The position numbers were made by a program, and so were the translations under genes. The notes under the pieces were generated by a model, which did not search any database, was not told the origin of the DNA, and saw nothing but the letters and a program-made list of their open reading frames with translations. A stretch of DNA of 64,000 nt, from contig JAGTJM010000071.1 of assembly GCA_020747015.1 (NCBI GenBank), positions 100,171 to 164,170 of the forward strand. The letters are read 5' to 3'. Every line of letters begins with the position of its first letter. Position 1 is the stretch's first letter. Of this stretch, positions 1 through 10,707 are shown in pieces. Source of the stretch: Pyrenochaeta sp. MPI-SDFR-AT-0127. Its lineage: Eukaryota > Ascomycota > Dothideomycetes > Pleosporales > Cucurbitariaceae.

Positions 1-366
1 AGCGCATGCTTCTTCATTGTATGTAGGATCATGGCAAACGTGAGCGGCCGGTTGTGTTTGTATTAGACGGCCAGACAGGCTCGTGTTGAGTGTCTGCCAA
101 TCTTTCCCGCTTGGCCAATCTTTATCGCCAGGCAGGTTGCGACAAGAGGGAGTCTCGGGCTGCAGTTTAGAGCTCTCCGGTAAGAGCGGTTCGGCGAGGA
201 TAACGTACTGTAAGAACTTGTGGATGCGCATTGTCTCATCGATTTCGATGCCGCACCTTTTCCAGCCGTGAAGTGGAACGGGTATTAAAAGCACATTGCT
301 CCCTTCAAGTATCGCAGATTGCTGCAGGGCCTTTGTGAGCGAAATGTTTGTTGCATAGGTCATCAT
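1..366 (-). CDS. BBE-like FAD-linked oxidase, 5' end only (runs off window)
   Basis: An open frame on the minus strand enters at base 366 and stays open to base 1, so only the N-terminus is present. It can start at the ATG at 366 or, more plausibly, at 231, where the protein begins MRIHKFLQYVILAEPLLP, a possible but weak secretion signal. It is followed by CRNLPGDKDWPS, a tryptophan/leucine stretch, GRLI and CHDPTY. Cysteines in CRNLPGDKDWP and CHDPTY, with GRLI between them, are the hallmark of the N-terminus of fungal berberine-bridge-enzyme-like FAD oxidases, just before the FAD-binding PCMH domain. These secreted flavoproteins oxidise sugars, alcohols or secondary metabolites. The substrate cannot be guessed. 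The FAD-anchoring residues lie outside the window. Confidence 0.6.
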   Translation of the reverse strand, partial: MMTYATNISLTKALQQSAILEGSNVLLIPVPLHGWKRCGIEIDETMRIHKFLQYVILAEPLLPESSKLQPETPSCRNLPGDKDWPSGKDWQTLNTSLSGRLIQTQPAAHVCHDPTYNEEACA

Positions 367-1152
367 CCGAAGCCTAGAGGACAAATCGCCTAGTGCTTGC
401 CCCTCCGAGTGGGAAGACCCAAGTGCCACCAGGCAGGCCAATCAGAGCCACGGCTGTAGCTCTCTCGCAAACTCGAGTCCATGCAAGTGCGTCAGATGTT
501 GAAAATAATTACAGGACAATAGTAAAAACATCTGAAGCAGTCGCATATAGTTTTGTGCAGTGAATTTCGATTATACACAATTGTCAGGAGGTGGAAGACG
601 CATTGCGCTCGACGCAGACCGGAGCTAGGCTGGGCGAGAAGCAAAAAGGTTTGTTATACCGAAGGTTTCAATTTACATGCTGATATCGTAAAAATGACAG
701 GCTACTTTTGAGCAGCCAGGGAAAATGGAGATCTTTGGCCAGGCTTTTTAAGGTACTAAAAGGAAAAGATTGTACTGGACGCGGCGCTATGCAAGGCAAT
801 GATTTGCGATACTCAAGAACATAGATGTTAGGCTTCATAACTGCATCGCTCATCTCTCAGTATATAATGAAGAGTAAATCCTACTTCAATTAGCATGATC
901 CGACAATATTCGTAGTAGACACTGAAAACCGGCGCTTGCTCGTGCAATTCCGCTTGGTTCCCTGCACGCATCGATAGAGGTTGATACCAAATTGCTCACT
1001 AGTATAAGGTGAAAAAAAAAAATGGAGAAGTTTTATCAATGGGGATTTATTGTAAATCTATCCGGCTTTAGCAAAGGCTAGACAAAACTCTGCGCAACGA
1101 AGTCGCATCTGTATGCATTCGTTGCGAGAGGCGACCATTCCGACCTCTGCTT
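367..1152. other. Intergenic region
   Basis: About 790 bases lie between the start of the partial oxidase gene and the stop of the DUF3176 gene. I see only short unsupported reading frames, and a poly-A run near 1012-1022. Confidence 0.5.
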
Positions 1153-3347
1153 TCAGCATTTCTCTTCCACTGACCGCCGGGAAGGTGTCGTATCTAATAA
1201 CTGCCACGTCCCCCCATTTCTAACCTCTTGAAGTCGTACCACAGTCTTCTTTCCATACTGATCAACCTGCTGTGGTGTGCCGAGCTTGTTCTCTGGATCC
1301 ATACAGCGAAGTAACGCCAAAATCGATGACTTCCAAGGCGGCGCATTTCTTGTATGAAACATTGTTGCAAAGAGGAATATTGTAATGATACAGTATAGCA
1401 CAAGTGGCATAGTAAGCCATACATAGGTGACCTCAATGTGCGGTTCTGTCTTCCACGCGATGCCATTGACCCGAGTGCTATTGTACTCTGCGTCGGTGCG
1501 AAATCTAGCGCAGATCATTAGCATTGCACAAAACCTAAAGGACAAAAATGTTTGCCTCAGAGCAGGCTTCTCGAGTGGCAATTTGATGAGTAGCCTAAAC
1601 GATGCAGAATCTCGCCATGCAGGGCGTACTTACGAATTACTTAGACTCGTCGCAACATTATTCATCTTTCGAGTAAAGCCTTCGAGGCCAATTTTTGTTT
1701 CGTTCTTGCAACGGAATATGCTCTTCTTTCCCAGTACGTCCGGCATGAGATATTGTGCGCGATCGGCGTACTTCATTTGGTAAGACAGTTCGGTAGCGCC
1801 CCCAACCTTTGTACTATTGAGTGCAACTGGTATATACGAGGCCCACATCACTAAACGTAGATTTGAAATGTCAGTTCGTATTCTTAAAAGCCAATCAAGT
1901 ATGGAAGCCACATACTGTTAGGATTCATAGCCCAGTCCAGGTTGTCGCCCAGGGCGGAGAGTTTGTCGCTCCGAATGCAAAATTTGTCTGAATCTTGTTC
2001 TACACAATACATATGACGCTCAACCAAGCCGGCAATGGACGGGTATGATGAATTACTCCATCCTAAATCATCGTATGTTTGGAGGATCTCGGTGTTCATT
2101 GTTTGACGATATGTCGACTTGAGCCTGAATAAGGATAGTTTGAAGGATGCCTTGAAACCTCTCCAATACTTGAGATCGCGCCAATCAGAACTCTTCTCAA
2201 GGTTCAGACAGGGGTCGTAGTAAGAGAGGTATATATGCGCGAGATCAGGTAATCTCCCATTATTGTTTTCGGGGGTCGGATATTCGTGATTAAAGATCCA
2301 TTTCGTGTCTAATTGGAAGGTTGATTGATTTAGGTAGCCCTGGTCACCAATTTCTGTTCTCTCAAAGCTGTGATTGGTCTGTGGAACAATAGCTGGCATA
2401 TCAGGCTGCCGGACGAGCATGCTGGTGATGTCCTCTGTTATGACACTGACGCCGAGCGTGGTGTATGGATCCCAGGTACAATACTCGGTGGGGCAATGTC
2501 CAGTGGCATTGGAGGCGTAGATGAAGTCATTAATGAGCCCGTTATCCATCGCAGCAAAGAGGTCCCAGGCGTCGTTAACGTCAGATGTGTTTGTAAATTC
2601 TACAAGACGCTGGAGCTGTGCCATTCCGTTCCCAGCCAGAGGATACGTCTTAGGCCGCGTATTGACGGCTTGTTGAATAAACGATGGGAAAGCAAGTAAC
2701 ATGATTGTTGCTAGAGCGCCGAGAGATACTAGGCGACTGCAGTTGTCTGCATTAGCGGTCGGATCTTGTGGCTCAGCGTGACATACTTACGGCTTCCATC
2801 CCAGACGATAAAGCAGTCGGACGCTGCCATCAGGCCCACGACTTGCAAGATCAAATCGATCCACATCTGATGCGCTTCGATCGCTCCCAAACCATGTCCA
2901 TTTCAATTGTCCGATACAGAATGAGACTGGAACTAGTAGGGCTGATTGGGAAAGCTGAGCAAGAGCGGCCACAAATGTTGTTATCTGAACAGGTGATTGC
3001 CATTGGCTCTGCCGTTTGCCATTAAAGCAAAGCAACAGAATGATATTGGCTGCAAATCCCACCGTTCCGAGAAGCCAAGTAAACAGCTCCCACCTCCAAG
3101 TTCGAAGAAGATGTACCCTGCCCGGAGAGTGAGGCTTTGATTCTTCATGCTCAGAAATCGTTGTTCCCGTCTTCGATAAGCTTTCGATCGCTGTCTTTTC
3201 CGATGCGTACGTTGTGGAGTGATTCAGAGCTGGAACAAAGACAGTCTGGTCGCTCTTGAGCATGTCACCATCTTCTAACTCTCGAATGCGAATTTTCGAC
3301 AGCCTTGAGTTGTTTCCAGGATTTTTGCCGTCATCGTTTGTCATCAT
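1153..3347 (-). CDS. DUF3176-type membrane protein, 4 exons
   Basis: Four exons join in phase: 2791-3347, 1916-2736, 1634-1850 and 1153-1534, giving about 658 residues. Introns are 54-99 bp with GTAAGT or GTATGT donors; the first has a GCTAAT branch point. The N-terminal 70 residues are polar. Two hydrophobic segments follow (WELFTWLLGTVGFAANIILLL, then the ALAQLSQSALLVPVSF helix), with QLKWTWF and a FDLASRGPDGSV element characteristic of fungal DUF3176 proteins. A large, probably extracytoplasmic loop with several Cys and N-glycosylation sequons leads to a C-terminal transmembrane helix (WLTMPLVLYCIITIFLF). The family is abundant in filamentous fungi and has no known biochemical role. No truncation is seen. 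Confidence 0.85.
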
Positions 3348-4529
3348 GAAGAGAAACGCGTGTTACCCGGGGACCTGAGTTGAAGCGCTACGAGAACGAT
3401 AAGGCAAGCCATGAGGGTTTTATGTGCTTAAGATGGAAGGCTCCTCGTTACCAATACTGTGGAACCAACAGTGATACTGCTTATGGGAATAAATTAAAGC
3501 TAAGTATAAGGCGTCCAGCAGAGCGTTGTTTAGCCACAAGCGAACACTCCAGGCTGGGTAGCGTAACGGCAGCAGCGCATGCTTGTCCATCCAATCAAAG
3601 AATGGCGGAGGGTTTCCATTGGTCTATCGCCCTGGGCCTCATCTATATCCTGGGATTTTCCGTACCGTGCTGGGAGCCTCTAATGCGTTCTGGAAGTGCG
3701 TAAGCGCTCGCCCAGCGTCGATTACAGAGGTAGCGGGAGGATGCGGGCCGATGCTGACAGGATTATGCCAGGGACGTGGCGAATCCTGCCTTTGGACTAC
3801 TTAGAATAACCTTCAACGGGAACGGCGTGTGTAAAGGCGAAAGGAGAAAGCGACAAATATGGCAAGGAGCAGCTGGTCAAGGCTCTCCCTGGCTTCTTGG
3901 CGAACACGGCACACCGCAATTAACACATGCGAATTCGGAGTGAAGAGCGAAATTGGTAAACGTAATGGTAAAAAGCTGGAGCGGAGAAAATTTTGCGATA
4001 AACATGCATGATCCACCTGTCGCCAAGGACACAATCGACGCCGGACGTTGCAGCACTTCCCAGGTCGCTTGAATGGCGTTCCTTTACACTACTTGCCGCG
4101 ATCCAAGCCATGTATACACTCTCAATCGCCGCAATATGGCGTGCTTGAGAAAGAAACATAGCTCTGTATTGGTGTTATGCTGAGTCTGTTGTCGTGTCAG
4201 CGATCAGTCACCCGTTCTCGCACTTGGCTGCAGTTGCGTGGAGCGCTGTCACGTGAAGTTCGCTAGTGCTTTACTTTACCTTTATCTCACCTTGGGCTTT
4301 CGTTGTACCATCACTTTTGTATGTGCTTGTCGTAATTTTGCGAACTTCAAATACAAAGATATACTAGGCTGTTATTATTGTACAACTCATGGGGAGGGAC
4401 CTCTTCTACGTGCCCGTTCATCCCATCCATCGAATCAAGTTCTGTTGTCAGATGTATTCTATGCTCAGAAGTGCTCTTGCCCTCACCCAACATTATTCTG
4501 ATCAATCAAAGCCATCAATGTTAGCCTTC
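3348..4529. other. Intergenic region, no gene seen
   Basis: About 1.2 kb. It serves as upstream DNA of the DUF3176 gene and downstream DNA of the ankyrin gene. A CACGTG-type palindrome (CACGTG at about 4250) is the only regulatory-looking motif. Short frames on both strands lack homology and splice support. Confidence 0.45.
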
Positions 4530-5837
4530 TCATAGCCTCTCCCGCTCGGCTTCTGACATGAGACTGAAAACGGGGAACACTGGTACGTCGCCCATGCCAG
4601 CGTTGATGCGAGCCTGGCGGAGGACATTGCATGTCTTCTGGTGTAGGGGCCACCGAGCCGGCGCTGGTAATTCAGCACCACGGCCAAGAAGGTATTCAAC
4701 CATTTTTGGCCACCCTCGCTCGCTCGCCACCAGAATAGCTGTCATGATTCCATATCTAGGGTCATCTGCAGGGATCTGAGCGTTGATATCTGCACCAGCA
4801 TCAATTACTGCTCTAACCACAACTATATCAGTGGAGTACTTCGCTGTAAGAATGAGTGCATTCCGCTGTCCGCTATTGTCACTGATAGGGATATCACCAT
4901 GCTTGAAAAATTGTTGTATCAACTCGATGTCATCTCTGCGGCATGCCTCTACAAAGTTTGCCTTCTCCACTTTGACTCCTGTCCGAGGAGAGAGTAAGAA
5001 GATGGTTTTCAGGTAATCAGCAGGTAGATTTGAGGCCACATCCACCCAGTGTTTGTAGTTCTCTTGTGCGGGCGAGATGTTGCACTCAGTGTAGAAGGCC
5101 ACCAGTCTCTGCAAACCCTTGAGGCTCCGAGTCGATAGTATTGTGGAGATGGGACAGTCAACATCCACAACAGCCAAGCCAACTGCTATATTTGACTTGA
5201 CAAGCGTCCGGAGATACTTCAGAGTCAAGTCAAATAGCTGACTGTCAGACGTTCTAACAGATAACAAGATCGGAATGCAACAGCCGTGGTTGGACTCCTT
5301 TGTGCTGAACCAATGCATAAGCTCGTTAATGAGGCCGTAGGCACGCACAGCAATAGCTGCCACTATCTTATGAGTGAAACTCAACTCTTCTGGCTCCTCC
5401 AGGAAGAATTGCATCTGTAGAGGATGATGAGAAGGGTCGAACGTTGACCATAACAGATTGAATATGTGGTACGGTCGCCAGCAGCGCAGCAGGCCTTCAC
5501 ACAGTTGCTCGAGGAACTTCCAGCGCGGGCAATCTAACGCCTGTGAAAGGTAGTCTGCCATTCTGCTTATAAGGCTTCTAAACTTGGCGTCTACATCTTT
5601 AGGATTGACGATACGGTGAGCAAGATATCGAGTGGAAATGATCTTCACGATCATGCAGTTCTCTATCTGTCTAAGGACAGCTGTAGGTTGCCTCGTGATG
5701 ATGTTGTTGCTGATCTCGGAGGCAAATGTGCGACAGACACCGCGCAGCTTCCACGCTTGGCGCACACCAGCGTCTGAGACGACTCGGTAGAAACCCTCCT
5801 GAAACATTTTGAGAGGAAGGTCGAGGAGCGTAGCCAT
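4530..5837 (-). CDS. Ankyrin-repeat protein
   Basis: One uninterrupted frame of 435 residues starts at the ATG at 5837. The first 60 residues (LLDLPLKMFQEGFYRVV, then the WKLRGVCRTF stretch) resemble an F-box-like helical start, as in many fungal ankyrin proteins; this is inference. The middle is helical and unassigned. The C-terminal third holds ankyrin repeats: one with NALILTAKYS and AVIDAGADINAQ (roughly residues 325-365), and the next with ILVASERGWPKMVEYLLGRGAEL. Only two repeats are clear. Ankyrin repeats are protein-binding modules, and the partner is unknown. Neighbours give no functional clue. Confidence 0.75.
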   Translation of the reverse strand: MATLLDLPLKMFQEGFYRVVSDAGVRQAWKLRGVCRTFASEISNNIITRQPTAVLRQIENCMIVKIISTRYLAHRIVNPKDVDAKFRSLISRMADYLSQALDCPRWKFLEQLCEGLLRCWRPYHIFNLLWSTFDPSHHPLQMQFFLEEPEELSFTHKIVAAIAVRAYGLINELMHWFSTKESNHGCCIPILLSVRTSDSQLFDLTLKYLRTLVKSNIAVGLAVVDVDCPISTILSTRSLKGLQRLVAFYTECNISPAQENYKHWVDVASNLPADYLKTIFLLSPRTGVKVEKANFVEACRRDDIELIQQFFKHGDIPISDNSGQRNALILTAKYSTDIVVVRAVIDAGADINAQIPADDPRYGIMTAILVASERGWPKMVEYLLGRGAELPAPARWPLHQKTCNVLRQARINAGMGDVPVFPVFSLMSEAERERL

Positions 5838-6374
5838 CGCGATGGTAGTGTATCTTATGTTCGAAGTGGAGTGGTACGGCGCAGTATCTTGGTGGATGCT
5901 TGAAGAGGACGTACAGGTTGAGTTGAGTTGAGTGCCGATAATAGTGGAGAAGAAGGGAGATTGTGAAGATTACGATGATTTTTTGAGTTCTTACGGTTAC
6001 GGAGTGAAACCACTATCATAGAATCACATGATCTATGTAGCATTACGATACATTTTTCTCTTTTTATTTCTGATTCACCAGGCTATTGCCTAGACCATTG
6101 ATCGACTGGCAGGTAGGCGAACTATATTAGCGCGCGCGTACTGGCTGAAGATGATTGTACTCCAAAACTATAACCAATTGACATGGAACACAAGAGTTTG
6201 ATTGGGGAAACGCCAAATCTAGTCACACGTGCATGCACTGGACCCAGCGAAATGATTCATATAAAGACGATCCAACGCGCCCTTTAGTCCTAACATTCTG
6301 CTTTCCTCGTAGCTTTGGTGCCTCACGTCTAAAAAGCTCTCCTCATAAGTTTCCCACATCAATCCCTTCTAACT
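5838..6374. promoter_or_regulatory. Divergent intergenic region between ankyrin gene and small unknown gene
   Basis: About 540 bases separate two divergently transcribed genes, so both promoters must lie here. A pyrimidine-rich leader (6290-6370, ending CCCTTCTAACT before the ATG) is typical of fungal 5' UTRs. An ACACGTGCATGCA palindrome-rich stretch is at about 6225. Confidence 0.4.
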
Positions 6375-6907
6375 ATGTCTCGTAGTATATACCTCGTCAT
6401 ATACCACTCTTCGCCCTTTCCCGCGCACTGGAGTCTATGGATACCGCATATTGACGACACACGTGTTGGAAAGCGCATTCATGCTATCGGCGATGCGGCT
6501 GCTGGGTTTGAAATCGCATTCGAACGGAATTACAACATCAGTACCGATGATCGTTCTCCTCAAGTTGTACCATTGGCACAAGTCTCAGACCACCTTGTAG
6601 TCGATGTCAGAGGAGATGGAAACGCGTCCGTAGATCAAAATGCGCATGACTATCTTGAAGAGACAGCACTTAGCATCCCGGCACCACGGAAAAGTTTGGT
6701 CTCGGCTTCCGTTGAGGTTTGTGAGCCCGCTGCTGCTCGAAAAATTTGTTTATGTGTACTGATATCAAAGTGGAATAGGGTCCGAGGAAAAGGGTACATA
6801 TACAAAACTGTCAAACATGGTTACGAGAAGTAATCGTCGCATTCGTGAACAATAAAGCCATGAGTGCAGATGTTTTGCAAACTATCGATAGCGCGGCTAA
6901 AAATTGA
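6375..6907 (+). CDS. Small conserved fungal protein of unknown function, 2 exons
   Basis: Exon 1 is 6375-6716 (114 codons). A 62-bp intron at 6717-6778 has a GTTTGT donor, ACTGAT branch region and TAG acceptor. Exon 2 is 6779-6907 and ends AAKN. The spliced protein is 156 residues. Without the intron the frame runs into a meaningless tail. Exon 2 restores the stretch GPRKRVHIQNCQTWLREV, which reads as a natural continuation. The N-terminus SRSIYLVIYHSSPFPAHWSLW, with HAIGDAAAGFEIAFERNY, matches a widespread short fungal family I recognise as conserved but uncharacterised. The HW motif and the later NCQTW motif suggest a small folded enzyme-like domain with possible His/Cys residues, but no activity is known. 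No signal peptide or membrane segment is present. Confidence 0.75.
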
Positions 6908-8189
6908 TAGAAGTCTTTCATAATCATATTGAAACCAATACTCGACAATTCTTGATAGTGCAAGTAGATCATAGGAGACTATGGGTCACCAAACGCTGTG
7001 CCTCTTATTGAATGATGTGACCTCAATAACATCTATTAGTCTAGCTAATTCATCGTTCAACAGTTGATACAGGGGCTCTATAACGATGCCTATTAGGACC
7101 CGCTAGATGTTCATCAAAGCTCTCTTGCAAGCTTGCAAGAATTTCCAACAAGCGCCCCTTCGAGATCTCTGTTAGGTGTTACTGAATATTGCCGAAGCTG
7201 AATTTTGTTGGACGAATTTTCCTAAACCTTGCCGTCGAAATTAGCATGGATGTCTCAGCTGTCGCGTCTCTACATTGGTAAAGTAGATGTAATTGGGCTA
7301 AGACGTAAGGACCTGTAAAGTAATTGTGCTAATCAGTCATTTCGTCTAAAGCAACTGAGATAGACATGTTGCTAAGATTGTCTTGTTATCAACCCGTGAT
7401 TCGATTTTATCGCGTTTGAAGAAGACACAACGGAAAGGCTCATTTAATAAATCTGACGAACAAAATACTGTCCCCACCCTCAAAAGCTCAAAGAAAATCT
7501 GACCAAGCAAACGGCCAGCCACGTTGGGTCGAAATGTAGTAACCGGGAAAAAGAGCCCTGAGAAATGTTCAAACATCTAATTGTCCACGCTTTTATGCTT
7601 TTAAATCGAGTAACGTTAAAACAATAAAAATGAGAATAAGATACATAGGCAACTATAATATCGCAGTCGATGCAAGCCTAAAATCCCTCCTTAAAGACAT
7701 TTTAGTATCTGAGTCTGCAATTCCGTGCAGGACACTGTGACCCGGAATGCTGATAACAACAATGCTCAGGCCTCATGTAAGAACACTTGTCAAATTGGTC
7801 ACGAACGCAAAAGAGGTTCAGTCTCTTTATGCTAAAGAACGCGACAAGCGGATAAAAAGGTTATCGCATTGCATTAAGCCCAATGGCAATCGGGATATTA
7901 CATCCATATCTATCTTGCCGTTTGCATCACCAGGTGCGACACTGTTCTCATTGCTGTGAAATCGAGATGTGGGGGGCCTATCAAGAAACTGACAGAATAC
8001 CCACTTTGGTGAAAGAGTTTTCGTAGTCAGTTCCTTACCAGTGTGCTTATGGTTCATGCTGAAAGATATTGACCAATGGAAAGACATGGAGGAGAAAGTG
8101 CCAATCACATGGGTTGTAACATGACTAGCGCCGCGCGCCCTACATGTATTCACCTGACTTAGTTGCCCACTCCACCTTTAAAAGCAAAC
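6908..8189. other. Intergenic region, AT-rich, no gene seen
   Basis: About 1.28 kb, visibly AT-rich between 6900 and 7700. Short frames (7346-7576, 7747-7959) have no protein-like composition. The final 150 bases serve as promoter and leader of the dioxygenase gene. Confidence 0.45.
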
Positions 8190-9798
8190 ATGTACATAAT
8201 CACGCTCTCAATCAATACGCATCATTTGTTTGGATCTATTGCAATGCGTCAATTTTCTACTATTGAACCGGTTTCGGCTCCAACGTGCAGCTCTGAGCTT
8301 CCAATTTCAGCCATTCTGAATAAGGACTATAGCTACTTTGACATATCTCCACGAACCGGATTTCTAGACATCGAGAATACTGCGTCCCTCATTCCATCAA
8401 ATTTGCGAGAACATGACTGGGAAGTGGTTTTGGCCTCAGCGAAACGGTCGTGGGTTCACGCAGAGCCCTTGTCCAACCTGGAGGATGTAGATTCGTGGCG
8501 CAGCCATGTGCAGAACGTTAGTTATCTTTCCAGTACTCATCCTAAATCAAGGCGCTAAAGACACTGTGCAATAGATGGTGGTTTGGGAGAGCCTCTCACC
8601 TGCCTTGGCGAAGGACACTGCTTTGTTACGCCGCGCTTATGTGGTGCTTTGCATGTTGGGCCATTTCTACCTCCACGGTGCGCCTAAAAATAGTAGGAGT
8701 GGTAGCTCTGACTCTGAATCCGCCCATCGTAAAAATTTTGTGCCTGCACCAATCGCCATCCCGTGGTTGTTGGTGAGCAAAGCTTTGGGTCTCAAGCCAG
8801 TCCTTTCGTACGCGTCCCAAATTTTGTGGAATTGTGCATATAACGATATATCCTTATTGGATGACCCGCTGCCCTCGGGCCAGATCAGGATTCTAGAGAC
8901 TTTCACTGGCGACTCCTCCGAGGTTGCGTTCGATATCAGTCCAGCACGTGTTGAACTAGAAGGAGCAGTCATTCTTAAAGCAATACTCGACGTCCTGGCG
9001 ACACACTTTCAAGGTTCAGACTTAATCCAGTCTCAGAGCGCTGTTACTCTGGAACTTCTTAGGATTGAGTCCGCTCTCAGGAGAATGAAGAGTCACCTTC
9101 TAATCTTGAAGAAGGATTGTGACCCGTTTCACTTCTACTGGAAACTCAGACCATTGATTAGCGGGTCGGGACCAGAAGGGTGGACTTACGAGTTGAGTGG
9201 GGGTTCTGTGATCAATCTGCAGGTTGGAGGCTCAACCGCTGGTTCTTCATCCTTGCTACAAGCTCTGGACTCTTTTCTTGGCCTTCACTTGAGTGATTCG
9301 CAGATATCGTTTCGACGCGCGATGCAAGAGTACATGCCGCAAGGCCATCGTCTCTTCGTGCAAGAGCTGGAGAAATTGAAAGCCAGCCATGTAATCTCGC
9401 CGGCTATTAGCACGCAGTTGGGTTTTGACGATCAGATTTCCCCTCTTCGGGCCTTTGTACTACACGCTAGTCACGTTGGTGAAGAGTGTCATGGACCGGA
9501 CTTGCTCCGTATCAGCGGTTTAAAGTTGGGTCATGCTTATAACAGCGTCGTTCGAGGACTAAAAGAGTTCCGCGATGAACATTTCCGGATCGTATCGCTA
9601 TTCATTATAAATCAAGCGAGCAAAGCACAAAAGAATATCGAAAACAACCCTTCTTTTGTTGAAGAGAGCAGTTTAAAAAAATCAAATCTTACGACTAAGC
9701 CGAAGATTTCTCTCACGGGTACTGGAGGAAGTGATTTGGCCAGGTTGCTGAAAGGGTATCGAGATAGTTCCCAGGAAGCTTTATTAGATCTATCATGA
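8190..9798 (+). CDS. Indoleamine 2,3-dioxygenase family protein
   Basis: Two exons (8190-8516 and 8575-9798) join in phase across a 58-bp intron to give 516 residues. A second possible ATG at 8244 would give 498. Family blocks appear in order: SYFDISPRTGFL near the N-terminus, the VGGSTAGSSSLLQALD block, the MQEYMPQGHRLF block, an RDEHFRIVS element containing the presumed proximal haem histidine, and the C-terminal TGTGGSDLARLLKGYRD block. Indoleamine dioxygenases are cytosolic haem enzymes that open the indole ring of tryptophan to N-formylkynurenine. In fungi they feed NAD synthesis or tryptophan catabolism, and several paralogues (alpha, beta, gamma) differ in tryptophan affinity. The N-terminal extension and substituted residues in the GGS block suggest a divergent paralogue, so the substrate is less certain than the fold. 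Confidence 0.88.
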
Positions 9799-10707
9799 AT
9801 CATACTCCCGTGCTCAAACATGTCTTGGGAATACCTCCCTGAGTGCATACCATAAGGCTAAATGCCGTAAATCAAATCGAATTGGGGTGAAAGTTCACAT
9901 TTATCTGTGGCTGTGAGGCTGCTGCTGCAGGCTAGCCTCTCTCTGTTTAACATTAAAGCAAAGAAGCAGTCACGGCATTAAATTCGCCGATTTGATCGCA
10001 GGTGTACATGTCAGCATCACGGGCGCCGCATTGCTACCCTGCCCGCTCCTCAATTATCGCCCTTGCTGTAACAAGCTCGATGAGAAGAACAAACACTAAT
10101 TCTGTGGCGTAATTTTCTTGAGGGAGCTGGTGCGGCTTTCGAATCACTATGAATGGAAACGGAGTGAGAACGGAGGATGTCCCTCAAAATCAATGCTTGC
10201 AGGAACCATATGCGGCTATAGTATGCGAGTCACAGGAGCGCTGTGTACTGCTGTTACTGCACATCCTTACAAAAGTCTCTGCAGCTGGTTACCAGCGAGG
10301 CACTGAGCAAGTGATTTAGTAACGGCCGACATTGGATTGCAACCGCAAGCGATGACCAGTTGTGGAAGTGGAACTTGCTCGCCCTGACTTGTAAGCCAGA
10401 CCTCCTCCCTATAACTTCACCTCTGATGAGCCACTTTCCATATACTTTGATCCTTCATGCCAAAGACAGATTATGTACTCTTTGGTCACCATGAACTGGG
10501 GCTACAAGCCCAACTCACTTCATACTCCCGCCCGTGTTTTAGCTGGTCCGGCACAGGCGCCTTAACAATTGAGTTCAGCTTGAATGATACCATTGTCATG
10601 TCTGCACAAAAGCTACCAATATTTCACCCAAACTCGGATTTCGATTAATTGCAACAAGTGTTTTCAGAAACAGACTTGCCAAATACGATGCTGGTGACCG
10701 AACCGGT
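9799..10707. other. Convergent intergenic region
   Basis: About 900 bases between the 3' ends of the dioxygenase gene and the ABHD12-like hydrolase gene. Short frames at 10118-10306 and 10457-10648 are not supported. Confidence 0.45.
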
